Shown: positions 1 through 9,269, counted from the stretch's first letter. The stretch is DNA of 21,504 bases from Paraglomus occultum (GCA_910592205.1 CAJVPJ010000583.1:1-21504); one strand, 5' to 3'. Numbers and translations are program-made. Notes: generated from the letters alone by a model not told the origin.

Positions 1-20
1 GTCGAATATCATAAATAATA

Positions 21-3000
21 ATGTCACCAGATCCTCTTGATCAGTCAACAGAATGGTTGGAGCTGTTGAACGAGCACCCTATCTTTAGCGACGGTATAGC
101 TAACGAAAATATTGAATGTGAGTTTCCCAGTACGACATAAGCTCCGATTGCAAATAGCTAAACTTAGTTGAGCACATAGAAACCGTTTTTTCTTACTGAC
201 TCTGGCGCACAACTTTATCGAAAATAGTTGTCGACGGCAAGCAATCATGCCTTGCGTTCTCAAACAATGAGCTTTACGTTGCTATCGGGTCTAAGATTCG
301 AGTTTTGAATCTTCTAGATCTAATGTCTGCGTTTGTTAGATTTGATCATGACGATGTTACCACGGATGCTTTAGACAGACTGAATGAAGTCGACTACGTG
401 GTACGTGTTCACAGACAATCCCCGCGTTCAAAGTTTAACAATCCAAATAAGTGAATATGACTACAACAGTCGTCTCTTGTTGATATTGCGTGCGTCTTAG
501 GAGTTGCAGATTCCAGAGATTGGATTTCAAATTCGATCGATAGTACCCGATTCCTATCATAAAGCGAGAATGATTGCTGTCGCAGGTGATTCAGAATTGG
601 TGGTTGTTACTTTACCAGAATACACCGAAGAAGATGACGACGATTGCAGGTAAATAGTTGAGTTATAGTAACTGAATAAATTTGCTGATATGATTCAAGT
701 CGCTTTGCTATTCTACATAGAGCATATACTGTTGGAACTCTTCATGAGCCAGGAGAGGGTATTAAAATAATGAAAGTGGCATGGCATCCATTGAGTGAAT
801 ATGGAAGCCATCTTGTTGTTTTGACAGAAGACGGCGTGTTAAAGTAAGCCGGTACTGATATTCCCTGTCAATATTTGAAATCGAAGAGATTTATCACTAT
901 ATTTCTGTTCTTTCCAATAAAGAATGTACGATGTATTCGAGGATCTCAAACAACCTGAACAAATAATATATTTTTCATCAAAGGCGCGCCCTCCGTCTCG
1001 GTATGCATCCTTTGATTCAAAGTCTGAGGATGCTGCATCATTCTGCTTCGGAGAGGGCGAAGATGATTGGGGCCCTTTTGTAATTTACGTGGTTATGAAG
1101 GAAGGTGACATCCGAGCCGTTTGTCCGTTCCTACCGAATAGAAGGTAAGTATGTCATTTGGGAGGTTGCCGAGAGATTTTTTGATGGACTAGCTTAAATA
1201 ATTTCCATATACGTAATGGGCAAAAAGCATCTGCAGTAGGGAACATCTTGAACGTCTTGCATGTCTTATCTCGTTCAAACTCAGACAGGCAGAGAACTCT
1301 TATAATCTGGACAAGAAAGCTTATTCAACACTATATGAGCTATACCGCCGGCAAGCAAAATGGATATGCTCAGTCATGAATCAAATTGAAGACTATGAAA
1401 ATGAAAAGGTCGTTATTAATCCACCAACTCTTTCCGAACATATTGAAATCCAAGGTCCGTTTGAGATCAATCCAAAACCAATTACATCAACTCATACATA
1501 TGAGGCTACTGATATTATATACTTGGATTCTGATCCTGTCGGGGTGATTATAATCGCGTATGACAATGGTTTCGTGAACGCGTACATTCAATTCGAAAGA
1601 ATCGAGGGTGCATGGCAGGTAACGCGCAGAAATGATAAGTTAATTGTAATTCATGAATATTTTGTTACTCAGTCTTTTTTTATATTGTAGTTATCGAAAT
1701 TACCGCCATACTGTCCGAGTCTTACTTTGTACGAATGTATCGATTTGGATTTTAGCCAAAGTAATACGTCACTGATAAAGCATTCTCCGAGCCTTGTGCG
1801 CGATGCACTTTTGCCAGATAGGATTTTTGTCTACCACGGGGAGGGACTTCATGCAATTAGCGTACAACCTTGGCTGCGCGAATTGAAACGGATGTATGAA
1901 AAAGGAATAGAGGCAGGAGATATATCGGTGTTGCAAGCGGATATCCATTCGGATGTAATTTGGGTGGCCACTACGCAGGATAATGCGATTCATGCTTCTG
2001 GTTCGCATGTTGATGGTAGCGGAAGAATTTTCTTTCAAAATCAAGGGTAAAACATTATGATTAAGATGCAGAGGTTCCAGCAAGATGGTTATCCATCGGT
2101 GCACTCGATTTAATATATTATTATTTCTTTAGCCTACCAGAGTCAGATCCTCTCGTCGGTCTATGCCTAATTCATGGTGCTCCATTATGTTATGCGGTAA
2201 TAATGCTTACAAAATCGAGAACGGTAGCTTGTCAAGAACTTGCACTTCCGACGGCTATAAATGCAATATCTAGTGTTCAGTTAAGACCGTTTATTCAATC
2301 GGAAAAACCAGTCGCGTCACCATCGCCGGCAATTGAAGCATTAAGTCAATTCTTCAATTCACAAGGCTTGCCTCGACGACCGCAAATCATTCAATCGCGG
2401 AATGTACCTGATTCGTCGAGGGCAAAATTAACACCTGAAATGACTGCGAGCGTTGTTCAACTAGCCAAGTATCTTAATCGATACGCCGAGGCTATAATAA
2501 CGGGGTGAGGGGGCGCCTATTGATTACACCTATATATACAATGCTTGAAATCCAGTTTGTCAAATCTCACTCGTTTCTGTTATTTAATAGGCTGGATGAC
2601 CTCGATAACCGTACCAAAGCGCAGGCGGCCCAACTATTTCAGCTTAGTGACGCAATCGAAGGTGCAGTATTGTTTGAAGCTGAAGCGAGAGAACGACTGT
2701 TGGCATTGCGAGAGCGTCAACGAACGATAGAAATAAGAGCTATGACACTATTACAAAAGTTACTTCATGAGCAGGAGCCGGCTTCTGACGAACAGCAGCA
2801 GATATATTTGGAGAGTCTTGAACGGTTAAAGCTAGAAATTGATGACGAGAATGGTGGTGGATTGCGCGCGAGAATTAATGAAGTGAGTATGCGAATTTAG
2901 CGAAAAGACGTTTTTGAAAGTATGCAGACGGAAAATTTATCGTTGTAATTTCTTGCAAGCTCGAAGAAATTCACGAATCATTACGAGGAGACTATCATCT

Positions 3001-3226
3001 ACTCAAGCCGCAGAACAAAACAAGCCTTAAATTGTCCGGAAGTCAATTGGCTAAAGTTCGTGAAGCATTATCTAAAGAGTAAGTGAATGTGTTTTTTTTA
3101 GATGAAACATGTATTGCTTGATTCAAACTATTTTGTTGTTGCAGAACGGAAATGATTGAGGAAACGAAACAAAAAATCGATTTTATTCAGGATAAATTGG
3201 AGCAGTTGAGATTGAATATTTTATGA
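21..3226 (+). CDS. Nup88/Nup82-type nucleoporin, 11 exons, about 791 aa
   Basis: Role (family knowledge): Nup88/Nup82 sits on the cytoplasmic side of the nuclear pore with Nup159/Nup214 and Nup62/Nsp1 and supports mRNA and protein export. My exons are 21-117, 228-400, 501-649, 721-843, 923-1144, 1228-1618, 1691-2046, 2133-2504, 2591-2882, 2960-3078 and 3145-3226; all introns (66-110 nt) are GT..AG and the sum is 2376 nt, an open frame ending in TGA. The N-terminal two-thirds reads as a beta-propeller, with the family-typical segment WHPLSEYGSHLVVLTEDGVL in exon 4 followed by MYDVFEDLKQPEQ. From about residue 628 to the end the chain is charged helix (ERLLALRERQRTIEIRAM, LERLKLEID), matching the C-terminal coiled coil that anchors the protein in its subcomplex. 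The start is the first in-frame ATG, in a plausible MSPDPLDQSTEWLELLNEHP context, with only 20 bp before it in the window. Exon 6 could begin 9 nt later (see findings). The length fits the family (human about 740 aa). Confidence 0.88.
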
Positions 3227-3259
3227 GCATAGACAAAGTAGTTGCTACAACAACGATAA

Positions 3260-3265
3260 AATAAA
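3260..3265 (+). promoter_or_regulatory. Candidate poly(A) signal of the nucleoporin gene
   Basis: AATAAA lies about 34 nt past the TGA stop of the nucleoporin gene. The distance and sequence fit a fungal cleavage and polyadenylation signal. In AT-rich DNA the hexamer is frequent by chance, so this is positional evidence only. Confidence 0.4.
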
Positions 3266-3398
3266 ATACTGGAATTACGTTGCATTAACGGTAAAAAGTG
3301 CAATAGTGTGTGGGTGCTAATTAATTCCTTCTCCAAGTAAGTGGAGAAATACAGTAGTTTTGTTTGTGACAAAATATCACTATCCATTATCATATTAA

Positions 3399-3437
3399 TA
3401 TGGGGCATGCTGCAACAAAACCAGACAAAGTGAACAT
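3399..3437. repeat. Dispersed 39-bp box, copy 1
   Basis: A 39-bp segment starting TATGGGGCATGCTGCAACAA recurs at 20940-20978 in the same orientation with one mismatch (C here, T there). Read on the minus strand it ends in a pyrimidine-rich tract followed by TTGTTGCAG, which resembles a 3' splice site. The plus strand could encode only a very short peptide (MGHAATK...). The flanks are not obviously alike. Confidence 0.75.
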
Positions 3438-3624
3438 TCTATAAATGAAGGCTGACTGTGATGTGGCTGTAAAATTGACCAGAGTGAATAATGACGTTTT
3501 GAAAAGTAAGAATGGTGCTTATGGACTTGTTAATTTTAATGCTCACTTTATTATACCAGAGTGTGATGAATATAAACCATAACATGATTAATATAGGATT
3601 ACTTCTATATACAAAAATATTAAT

Positions 3625-3771
3625 ATGAAATTAATTTACATCAAATCCATCATGGAACCAAAGAATTATAGCACCATTAGAAGTATTCTAAAAAAGCTCA
3701 AGGAGAAAAAATTGCGCCTTATGTTTTTAAAATCAATGATGTGTGATTCTTGGTTGGTGGGTTATTATTGA
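3625..3771 (+). CDS. Small ORF (48 aa), relative of 20443-20640; unknown
   Basis: An ATG-initiated frame of 49 codons beginning MKLIYIKSIMEPKNYSTI. Its first 25 codons align with the frame starting at 20443 (MKLIYIMEPKSYSTI...). Differences include synonymous changes TTA/CTT, CCA/CCC, TAT/TAC and ACC/ACT, one replacement AAT/AGT, and two in-frame gaps of three and two codons. After SILKK the two frames diverge, and this one ends in an unrelated tail that runs into the tandem repeat beginning near 3740. It could be an exon or remnant of a multicopy coding repeat rather than a working gene. I recognise no domain. Confidence 0.3.
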   Translation: MKLIYIKSIMEPKNYSTIRSILKKLKEKKLRLMFLKSMMCDSWLVGYY

Positions 3772-4190
3772 TCAATGATGAAAATTGATTTCGCGTCTTT
3801 GAAGGGTCAAGCCAGCCATCCATGCATATTCAAATCGTACTTAATATTCTGCCTCAATTTCTCACACACACATTGGCAATAGTTACCTTTAACATACATG
3901 TAGATTATATGAGAATTGGATCCTTGGTTGTGGGTTATTTAGTGATCGATGACAAAATTGACTTTGCGTCTTTGTATTTGAATCAAGCCAGAATATTATG
4001 ATTATGATTTGAATATGCATGAATGCTGTATCAATTTTTTTGCACACAAATTGGCAATAGTAATAGTTACCTTTAATAATGTGTAGTGATTAAGAATTAA
4101 GCTAACCGTTCATGCATATTTGAATCATATCAATTTTTTTGCACACACACATTGGGTAAGTGATTGATGGCTAAAATTGATTTCACGCCA
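3740..4190. repeat. Diverged tandem repeat, unit about 165-185 bp, about 2.5 copies
   Basis: Copy A (about 3740-3903), copy B (about 3904-4086) and a partial copy C (about 4087-4190) share the same ordered blocks: a TTGGTTG-GTGGGTTATT-TGATC block, AAAATTGA-TT-CGTCTTTG, CATGCATATT-AAATC, a CACACA-CATTGGCAATAGTTACC block, and an end in ATGTAG or TGTGTAG. Copy C has an internal deletion joining the CACACACATTGG block directly to a later-phase AAAATTGATTTCACGCC block. Copies are roughly three-quarters alike by eye. No protein frame runs through them. Confidence 0.65.
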
Positions 4191-4294
4191 ACTTAAACCT
4201 TGTAAATTATAGATTCGCTAATTACTAGTACTGGGTTGTAACATATCATGTCTGACAAGTAATTGCTAACACCATGTGATACTGACACCGATTT

Positions 4295-5027
4295 CTATTG
4301 TATATTGGTGATTCCTAATTCCGTAATTGTTGATGTTGTTGATTGCGCCAGGGGCATTGACAGTTGCATTGACGGTTGCACTGACGGTTGCACTGGGTAC
4401 TGGGGGGCATCGATGGCACTGATAACACCATCACGACTTTCTACTATTTTAGTCAACCATTCTTGATGCTCCTTTGTAAACAGAAGATCACATGTTACAT
4501 TTTTTGTGGAGATGATTTCATATGGAAAGGTCAATGCCACTTTAATTGCATCTGGAAAATTTTTATTAGATAAATAAAAAAATTTAAATTTGCCAAATAT
4601 ATATATACTTGAATTACCTCCTAATACTAATACTAATGTAACGTTCTTAATATCCTGCCACCGTTTTTGCTGGCTTGTCCAATAAGAATACTACAGTGTA
4701 AAACTACAGTCAGCATGTAATAATGATAATCTATACAATATATTTACCATTAAGAAATACCTACCAAGCATCCAGCTCCAAAGAAGGCTTCATATAGATT
4801 TTTAAATACAATATTTCTTGTATTTAAGTAGCTCTGCAAAAACAGTCATTGGCACATTAACATAGGAGCCAGAAATCTTTTGTTACAAGAGCAATTTAAT
4901 ATTAATATTAAATTTGACAAATAAAAAGGCTATGCAAAATTGTAACCTACTTACACTGTTTCAGCTTGCTTTTTGATATATTTATCATGTAACTTGCATG
5001 CTGACAGACTGACCATGTTTTGGTACC
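4295..5027 (-). CDS. Putative four-exon gene fragment, unknown product, 5' part not found
   Basis: Four minus-strand blocks join in one open frame across GT..AG introns: about 5027-4955, 4831-4765, 4690-4618 and 4551-4295. The joined product reads ..YQNMVSLSACKLHDKYIK.., ..YLNTRNIVFKNLYEAFFGAG.., ..YSYWTSQQKRWQDIKNVTLV.., then ..DAIKVALTFPYEIISTKNV.. to a stop at 4295. The last exon ends in a Gln/Pro/Ser tail (VQPSVQPSMQLSM) coded by a 12-bp tandem repeat. The introns are 64 to 123 nt, similar to those of the nucleoporin gene. The first junction has two workable choices (donor GTGTAAG with TGCAG, or GTAAGT two bases later with GCAGAG). I found no upstream exon ending in the required phase, so this is either the 3' end of a gene with distant exons or a decayed copy. 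I do not recognise the family. Confidence 0.4.
4359..4394. repeat. 12-bp tandem repeat, three copies
   Basis: Three consecutive 12-bp units (GACAGTTGCATT, GACGGTTGCACT, GACGGTTGCACT). On the minus strand they code the VQPS/MQLS repeats at the C-terminus of the putative gene ending at 4295; the unit length keeps the frame. Confidence 0.8.
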
Positions 5028-5170
5028 CTATAAAAAATTTGTATTATATATATATTAATAATTAGTATCATTTGCTAATACTAAATATTAAGTCTCCCTC
5101 AGTTACAGAAGTATTATAACCACTGTAAATTTGGTCCTTGTACAAGCATATATTAGTATTATAATAAAGA

Positions 5171-5204
5171 GTAGAGAACAGTATATTAATATACTGTTCT
5201 CTAC
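5171..5204. repeat. Perfect 34-bp palindrome
   Basis: The 34 bases starting GTAGAGAACAGTATATT equal their own reverse complement with no spacer. Cruciform or hairpin formation is possible. The right arm overlaps the first, diverged unit of the adjacent 22-bp tandem repeat, so the left arm looks like an inverted copy of that unit. Confidence 0.9.
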
Positions 5205-5276
5205 TTAAACTAGACTGTTATCTACTTATGAGTAGACTACTACCTACTTATGAATAGACTGCTACCTACTTATTTT
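5191..5276. repeat. 22-bp tandem repeat, about four units
   Basis: Units at 5211-5232, 5233-5254 and 5255-5276 each begin TAGACT and contain CTACTTAT (TAGACTGTTATCTACTTATG, TAGACTACTACCTACTTATG, TAGACTGCTACCTACTTATT). A diverged unit at 5191-5210 (ATACTGTTCTCTACTTAAAC) precedes them and forms the right arm of the palindrome. Confidence 0.8.
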
Positions 5277-5575
5277 ATAGCTACCCATTTTGACCTCTAA
5301 TAAGCTTGATATTTGCTTCCTTTTAATGGTTTTATGGTATGTAGGTTGTGTTTGTATCGCCATTCAAGAGCCACTAAGGCATGTGCTGAGAATATGTACA
5401 ATGTGTCGTGACGATAGAAATCCGACACTGTCGTCAGTGTCGTGATATATATTTTATGATACATAGATAGGTAGATAGCTTGTATCGAGCCACATTGGTA
5501 AAAAAAATATACCGACGATTTATTAGGTCATGCATCATCATTTGTGGGCCCAATGTGAGGGCTATGCCCGAACCT

Positions 5576-5885
5576 GGCACGTAGTGCCTTAGCTTTCTAG
5601 TTAATTCCTCGATAAGGGTCAGGTTTGAGGCACATAGTGCCGAAATAGTATTTGTATCCTAGTTTTGTTTGATGCATTCGAATATCGATCACGGATGAGG
5701 CACGTAGTGCCGAATTGTTAACATATCTGGTAATACACCAAAGCATCCGATGATAAGGCACGTAGTGCCGAATTGTTAACTATTATAATGCACTCGAATA
5801 TCAATCACGGATGAGGCACGTAGTGCCGAATTGTTAACATATTTGATAATACACCAAAGCATCCGATGATGAGGCACGTAGTGCC
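5576..5885. repeat. Satellite-like array of GGCACGTAGTGCC hairpin units with exact 58-bp period
   Basis: The 13-mer GGCACGTAGTGCC (5-bp stem, 3-nt loop) starts at 5576, 5629 (one change, GGCACATAGTGCC), 5699, 5757, 5815 and 5873. The last four starts are exactly 58 bp apart. Units alternate between an A type (hairpin, GAATTGTTAAC, then a tail with AATACACCAAAGCATCCGAT) and a B type (tail with TGCACTCGAATATCAATCACG). A+B therefore forms a 116-bp higher-order unit; a B-type tail also precedes the 5699 copy. No reading frame accounts for the period. Copy number is small here. Confidence 0.9.
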
Positions 5886-5905
5886 AAATTGTTAGCAGTT
5901 ATTTG

Positions 5906-6480
5906 GTGATAAGTAAAAGCAAAAATTTATCTTATCTCTTTCCTTATAATATTCTGCTTTTGCGTATCACTTTTTAGTTGATATCTGAATTCTGTTATCT
6001 GACCCCTTTTTTTTAGTGATATGTAAAAGCACAATTTTCTTACCTCTTTCCTTATAATATTCTACCTTTACGTATCACCAAAATTGTCAAAAAATTGGAT
6101 CACACTACTATATATCACATGTGCATTATATTTTGATAACCTTTACGTATCACTTTTTGATATCTACCTAATGATACGTTAAAGCTCAATTTTTTTTGTA
6201 ATTTTTGTATATTATCTTTACATATCGCTTTTTTGGCACTTCATGCCAGCTCCACTATATCTACTTAATGATACGTAAAGCTCAATTTTTGTAACCTTTG
6301 TATATCACTTTTTGATAACCTTTGCGTATCACCTTTTTAGCACTTTATGTCGGCTCTGCTGATATCTACCTAATGATACATAAAAGCTCAATTTTTTTCT
6401 ATTGCAAAGCAATGACTCTTCGAGTCTACTTTTGCATATCACTTTTTCGATATCCGTTTGATGATATATAAAGTTTGAGT
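5906..6480. repeat. Array of TGATACGTAAA inverted repeats, partly tandem at about 100-115 bp
   Basis: Forms of GTGATACGTAAAAGC and of its complement GCTTTTACGTATCAC alternate through the block (forward at about 5907, 6017, 6170, 6266 and 6372; complement at about 5957, 6064, 6140, 6212, 6300, 6320 and 6430). The right part is tandem: units starting ATATCTACYTAATGATAC at about 6160, 6257 and 6362, each continuing AGCTCAATTTTT and a complementary TTTRCRTATC-type element. Two units also contain GGCACTTCATGCC or a variant, related to the hairpin core of the 58-bp array to the left. Each forward/complement pair could fold as a hairpin. Confidence 0.75.
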
Positions 6481-6736
6481 CTGATAAAAATTATGTGACA
6501 CAAAAATGGTTATCGAATACGTACCGTATATATAGATGCAAAGTATCTAAAACTTACCTGAAATTTCAACGAATAAACTCTTGCTCGAAGCATTAATTTT
6601 TTATTTGAATTTTTTCTTATACTTATTGTAAAAGGTGACAAAAATCCCTTTACCCGGATATATAACTAGCTAAATGTAGCAATCTCTCTGCTCCGAAAAT
6701 TACTACTCAACTAGATTGTATTATCTTGAACAACAG

Positions 6737-7780
6737 TTACGCATATTCAATGAGGGCCAAAGAGCGGGTTTTTAATTCTTTTTTGTATGGAGTAGTAGGA
6801 ACCTTCATTTTAGCCTCAAAATTTCGTTTATATTTCAAGAAAGCGACCTCATCCATACTCTCGCGCTCTTTTTTCCAGTAATTATGATTATCTCGCATTT
6901 CGAAGAGAATATTATTTTTCCATTTTTCTAATCTTTCTTGAGACATATTAAATTTTTGCTGTAAAAGAAGGATAAGGGCATCTATATCAGATTCGTTTTT
7001 AATAAGAAATTCTGAAGATAGAGGAGTTAAGGATTCGGGTATTTTTTTCTCAACTGTGCGGGCTTCACTAATAGTAGTATCAACATAGCATCTATCTTGG
7101 ACAAGACCAGCAGATTGATTATGGGCTGACGTTTCTAAAGATAAAGCTTTTTCATCAATCGTATTACTCGATGAATCAGAAACTTTATGCTCTATTGCGG
7201 GACAGGCCCATAGGGGCGAGTTACACTCATGGCTCTTTGAGCCTACATAATCTGAAGTAGCATTATTAGTAATAGGTACAGAATCGAAAAGATCCTGAAT
7301 TTCATCATTTATCTTTGGCTTATACGATGGAAGAACTGGATTTATAGGGCAATATTCAGGATTATCTAACTTTCTAGCCATTACTTCTTCGTGATTATCA
7401 AAACCGCGACTATTATATGGCTTTCGATTAATTTGATATGAATACTTCCAAATTTGTTGTCCTTTAGATCCTACTAATTTTCGTTTACTTTTTATAGTAT
7501 AGCCACACCAATTGCCAACAATTGCATTGATTGCTTTTATAGCTGAGTTGAGATCTGGTATTTTTTTTGCGCGAGATTTAAAGCCAAAGAGTAATAAAGA
7601 TTGACTTCGAATTTCTATAAATTTTTCACAAGATGCCTCAAACGCAACTTTTACCTGATCATCTTTCTCTACTCCAGTTTCATTGGTATAACATAGAGCA
7701 AGTTTCTGTTGGGCATTATAATTAGCATGTCCTTGTTCAGCTGTTCTATGATATGACTCACTTTGAATCTCTGCTTCCAT
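6737..7780 (-). CDS. Sel1-like repeat fragment joined to an orphan coiled-coil protein, 347 aa
   Basis: A single intronless frame. Residues 10-47 (SYHRTAEQGHANYNAQQK, then LALCYTNETGVEKDDQ) match the Sel1/TPR-like repeat pattern of Ala-Glu-Gln-Gly-His followed by Leu-x-x-Cys-Tyr and Gly-Val-Glu-Lys-Asp; only one repeat is present, and Sel1 proteins normally have several. Residues 65-125 are basic and aromatic (FGFKSRAKKI, GNWCGYTIKSKRKLVGSKG, IWKYSYQINRK), a possible nucleic-acid-binding segment by composition only. Residues 165-260 are Ser/Asn-rich and probably disordered. Residues 265-345 are charged helix (LILLLQQKFNMSQERLEKWK), a likely coiled coil. The start is the only ATG before the Sel1 motif. 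AATAAA lies about 130 nt downstream (plus-strand 6600-6605). The gene lies next to the repeat arrays, and I cannot give it a function; a chimera made by rearrangement is possible. Confidence 0.65.
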   Translation of the reverse strand: MEAEIQSESYHRTAEQGHANYNAQQKLALCYTNETGVEKDDQVKVAFEASCEKFIEIRSQSLLLFGFKSRAKKIPDLNSAIKAINAIVGNWCGYTIKSKRKLVGSKGQQIWKYSYQINRKPYNSRGFDNHEEVMARKLDNPEYCPINPVLPSYKPKINDEIQDLFDSVPITNNATSDYVGSKSHECNSPLWACPAIEHKVSDSSSNTIDEKALSLETSAHNQSAGLVQDRCYVDTTISEARTVEKKIPESLTPLSSEFLIKNESDIDALILLLQQKFNMSQERLEKWKNNILFEMRDNHNYWKKERESMDEVAFLKYKRNFEAKMKVPTTPYKKELKTRSLALIEYA

Positions 7781-8408
7781 TTTGTGTATGAGACTTTCAC
7801 TTATATTAATTCATCCTTCAATTATTTATCCTAAGATCTACATTACTATTACTGACATGTTAGAATGTATTAATGAAAAAGAGGCACCGAGTTATGTTGT
7901 AGGCAACAAGTGCAATATTACCTAATTACTATCAAACACATATAGTAACTTTTAATTTCTTTTGAAAACGTCTACAGTCTTAAAAGTGATCATAAACCTC
8001 CTCTTCGACCTGTGTGATTTCGTTTTCAAAACCATTCAGTGAGCCTACATTGCTTGCCAACGTCTATACAGTACATATATAATAATACAAGGGATTTCGC
8101 ACCACAGAAGGCAACCTGTCTACTGAATATAAATAATACTTTGTTTCGAGTAATTAGACAGGTAGTCAGTACCATATCATATGATCTAATGTGGTAATTG
8201 CAAGGTGAAAACAGAAGAAAAGCCCTTGTTATGACGAAATGCAAATACTCAAGTTTATCCATATCAATATCAACTGTCTGTTCCCTCACAACAAAGAGAA
8301 ATGCTTTTCCCGCTCTAACTGATTAACATTATTCCTTCACTATATCAAACGAAACTACACAATAGTAATAATAATTGATGCCCATTCCATGTCTACTTTA
8401 CAACTTAC

Positions 8409-8445
<37 letters not shown>

Positions 8446-9269
8446 AAAATCCATTTTTTACAGAAAGCTTATTATTATTGAGACTGTCATCACCAAAACT
8501 TTAAAACGTCAGCATGACCAAGAACTAAGCCTATCATCTATGAACAGTAGCAAGAGAAAGCAGCTTGCAAAAATTTAATTTATGGCCTTACATATCAGTG
8601 GAAGGATGTTTCTGAAAATCTTTCTCCAATTTAAATTGGCAATAGGCCAAGGTCATTCCAATTAGTATTTGATCATGCCATTTTACTATCCCGATCACGT
8701 GATACTTCAGGGAATTTAGCAAAGTGAACATCTGCGGTGTGGTCAAGTCTGTTCACTACAAATTTTATTAATTATGGTCCCATATCAGTTATTGCTTTGT
8801 TCCCTTTTTAAGAAGTTTGATGCTTAATTTTTTTTCATTACAAACCCGATATGGGCAAATTGATAATAATAAACGAACACAAAATTTATATTTGAGAATC
8901 TACAGCACTGACAAGTTTAAAATTCGAAGTGAAATCTTTATTATATAGTTTTTCGTAAAATGATATATTAATATGAATAAGGACCGGCAGCCCAAGTAAA
9001 ATGGAAGTAAAAAATGACAGGCAACAGTATGTTTCAAGGGAGGAAGGTATGAAAGAGCATGCCTGGTCTACTAGGCCCCAGCCATCCGTGGGTATTAAAT
9101 AAATAAAAGGTAGAATCGCATCCCACCGGCCTAATACTAATTTTATTGGTTAAAAATTTCGATACACAACCGCGGGAGTTAAAATTCAAGTAAGACAAGC
9201 ATGTGCCTTTGTTTCTCGAACATGGGCGAAATTCTCCCTTTCTACCAGAATATAACTAGATTTTAATTC
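7781..9269. other. Gene-free spacer before the BTB-TLDc gene
   Basis: AT-rich spacer. It holds an (AAT)n microsatellite at 8410-8443 and a comparatively GC-rich patch at about 8985-9090. Frames up to 87 codons occur (minus strand 8289-8026), but they show no domain, and I do not call them genes. The last part must contain the promoter of the downstream gene, but no box stands out from the AT-rich background. Confidence 0.5.
8410..8443. repeat. (AAT)n microsatellite, about 11 units
   Basis: An uninterrupted AAT trinucleotide run of about 34 bp. In one plus-strand frame it reads poly-Asn, but the surrounding short frame shows no other sign of coding. Confidence 0.95.

Noticed and set aside
3445-3582. 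A 45-residue plus-strand frame (MKADCDVAVKLTRVNNDVLK...) just after the first 39-bp box.
   Set aside because: The composition is protein-like, but it has no counterpart at the second box and no domain; kept only as a weak possibility.
5576-5885. CRISPR-like regular spacing of a short palindromic repeat.
   Set aside because: The intervening sequences are themselves repeated (A/B alternation), the genome is eukaryotic with spliced genes, and no cas genes exist.
8026-8289. An 87-codon minus-strand frame.
   Set aside because: No homology by eye, no domain, and a cysteine/aromatic-rich composition typical of chance translation of spacer DNA.
8375-8578. A 67-codon frame with poly-Asn.
   Set aside because: The length depends on the AAT microsatellite; nothing else supports coding.
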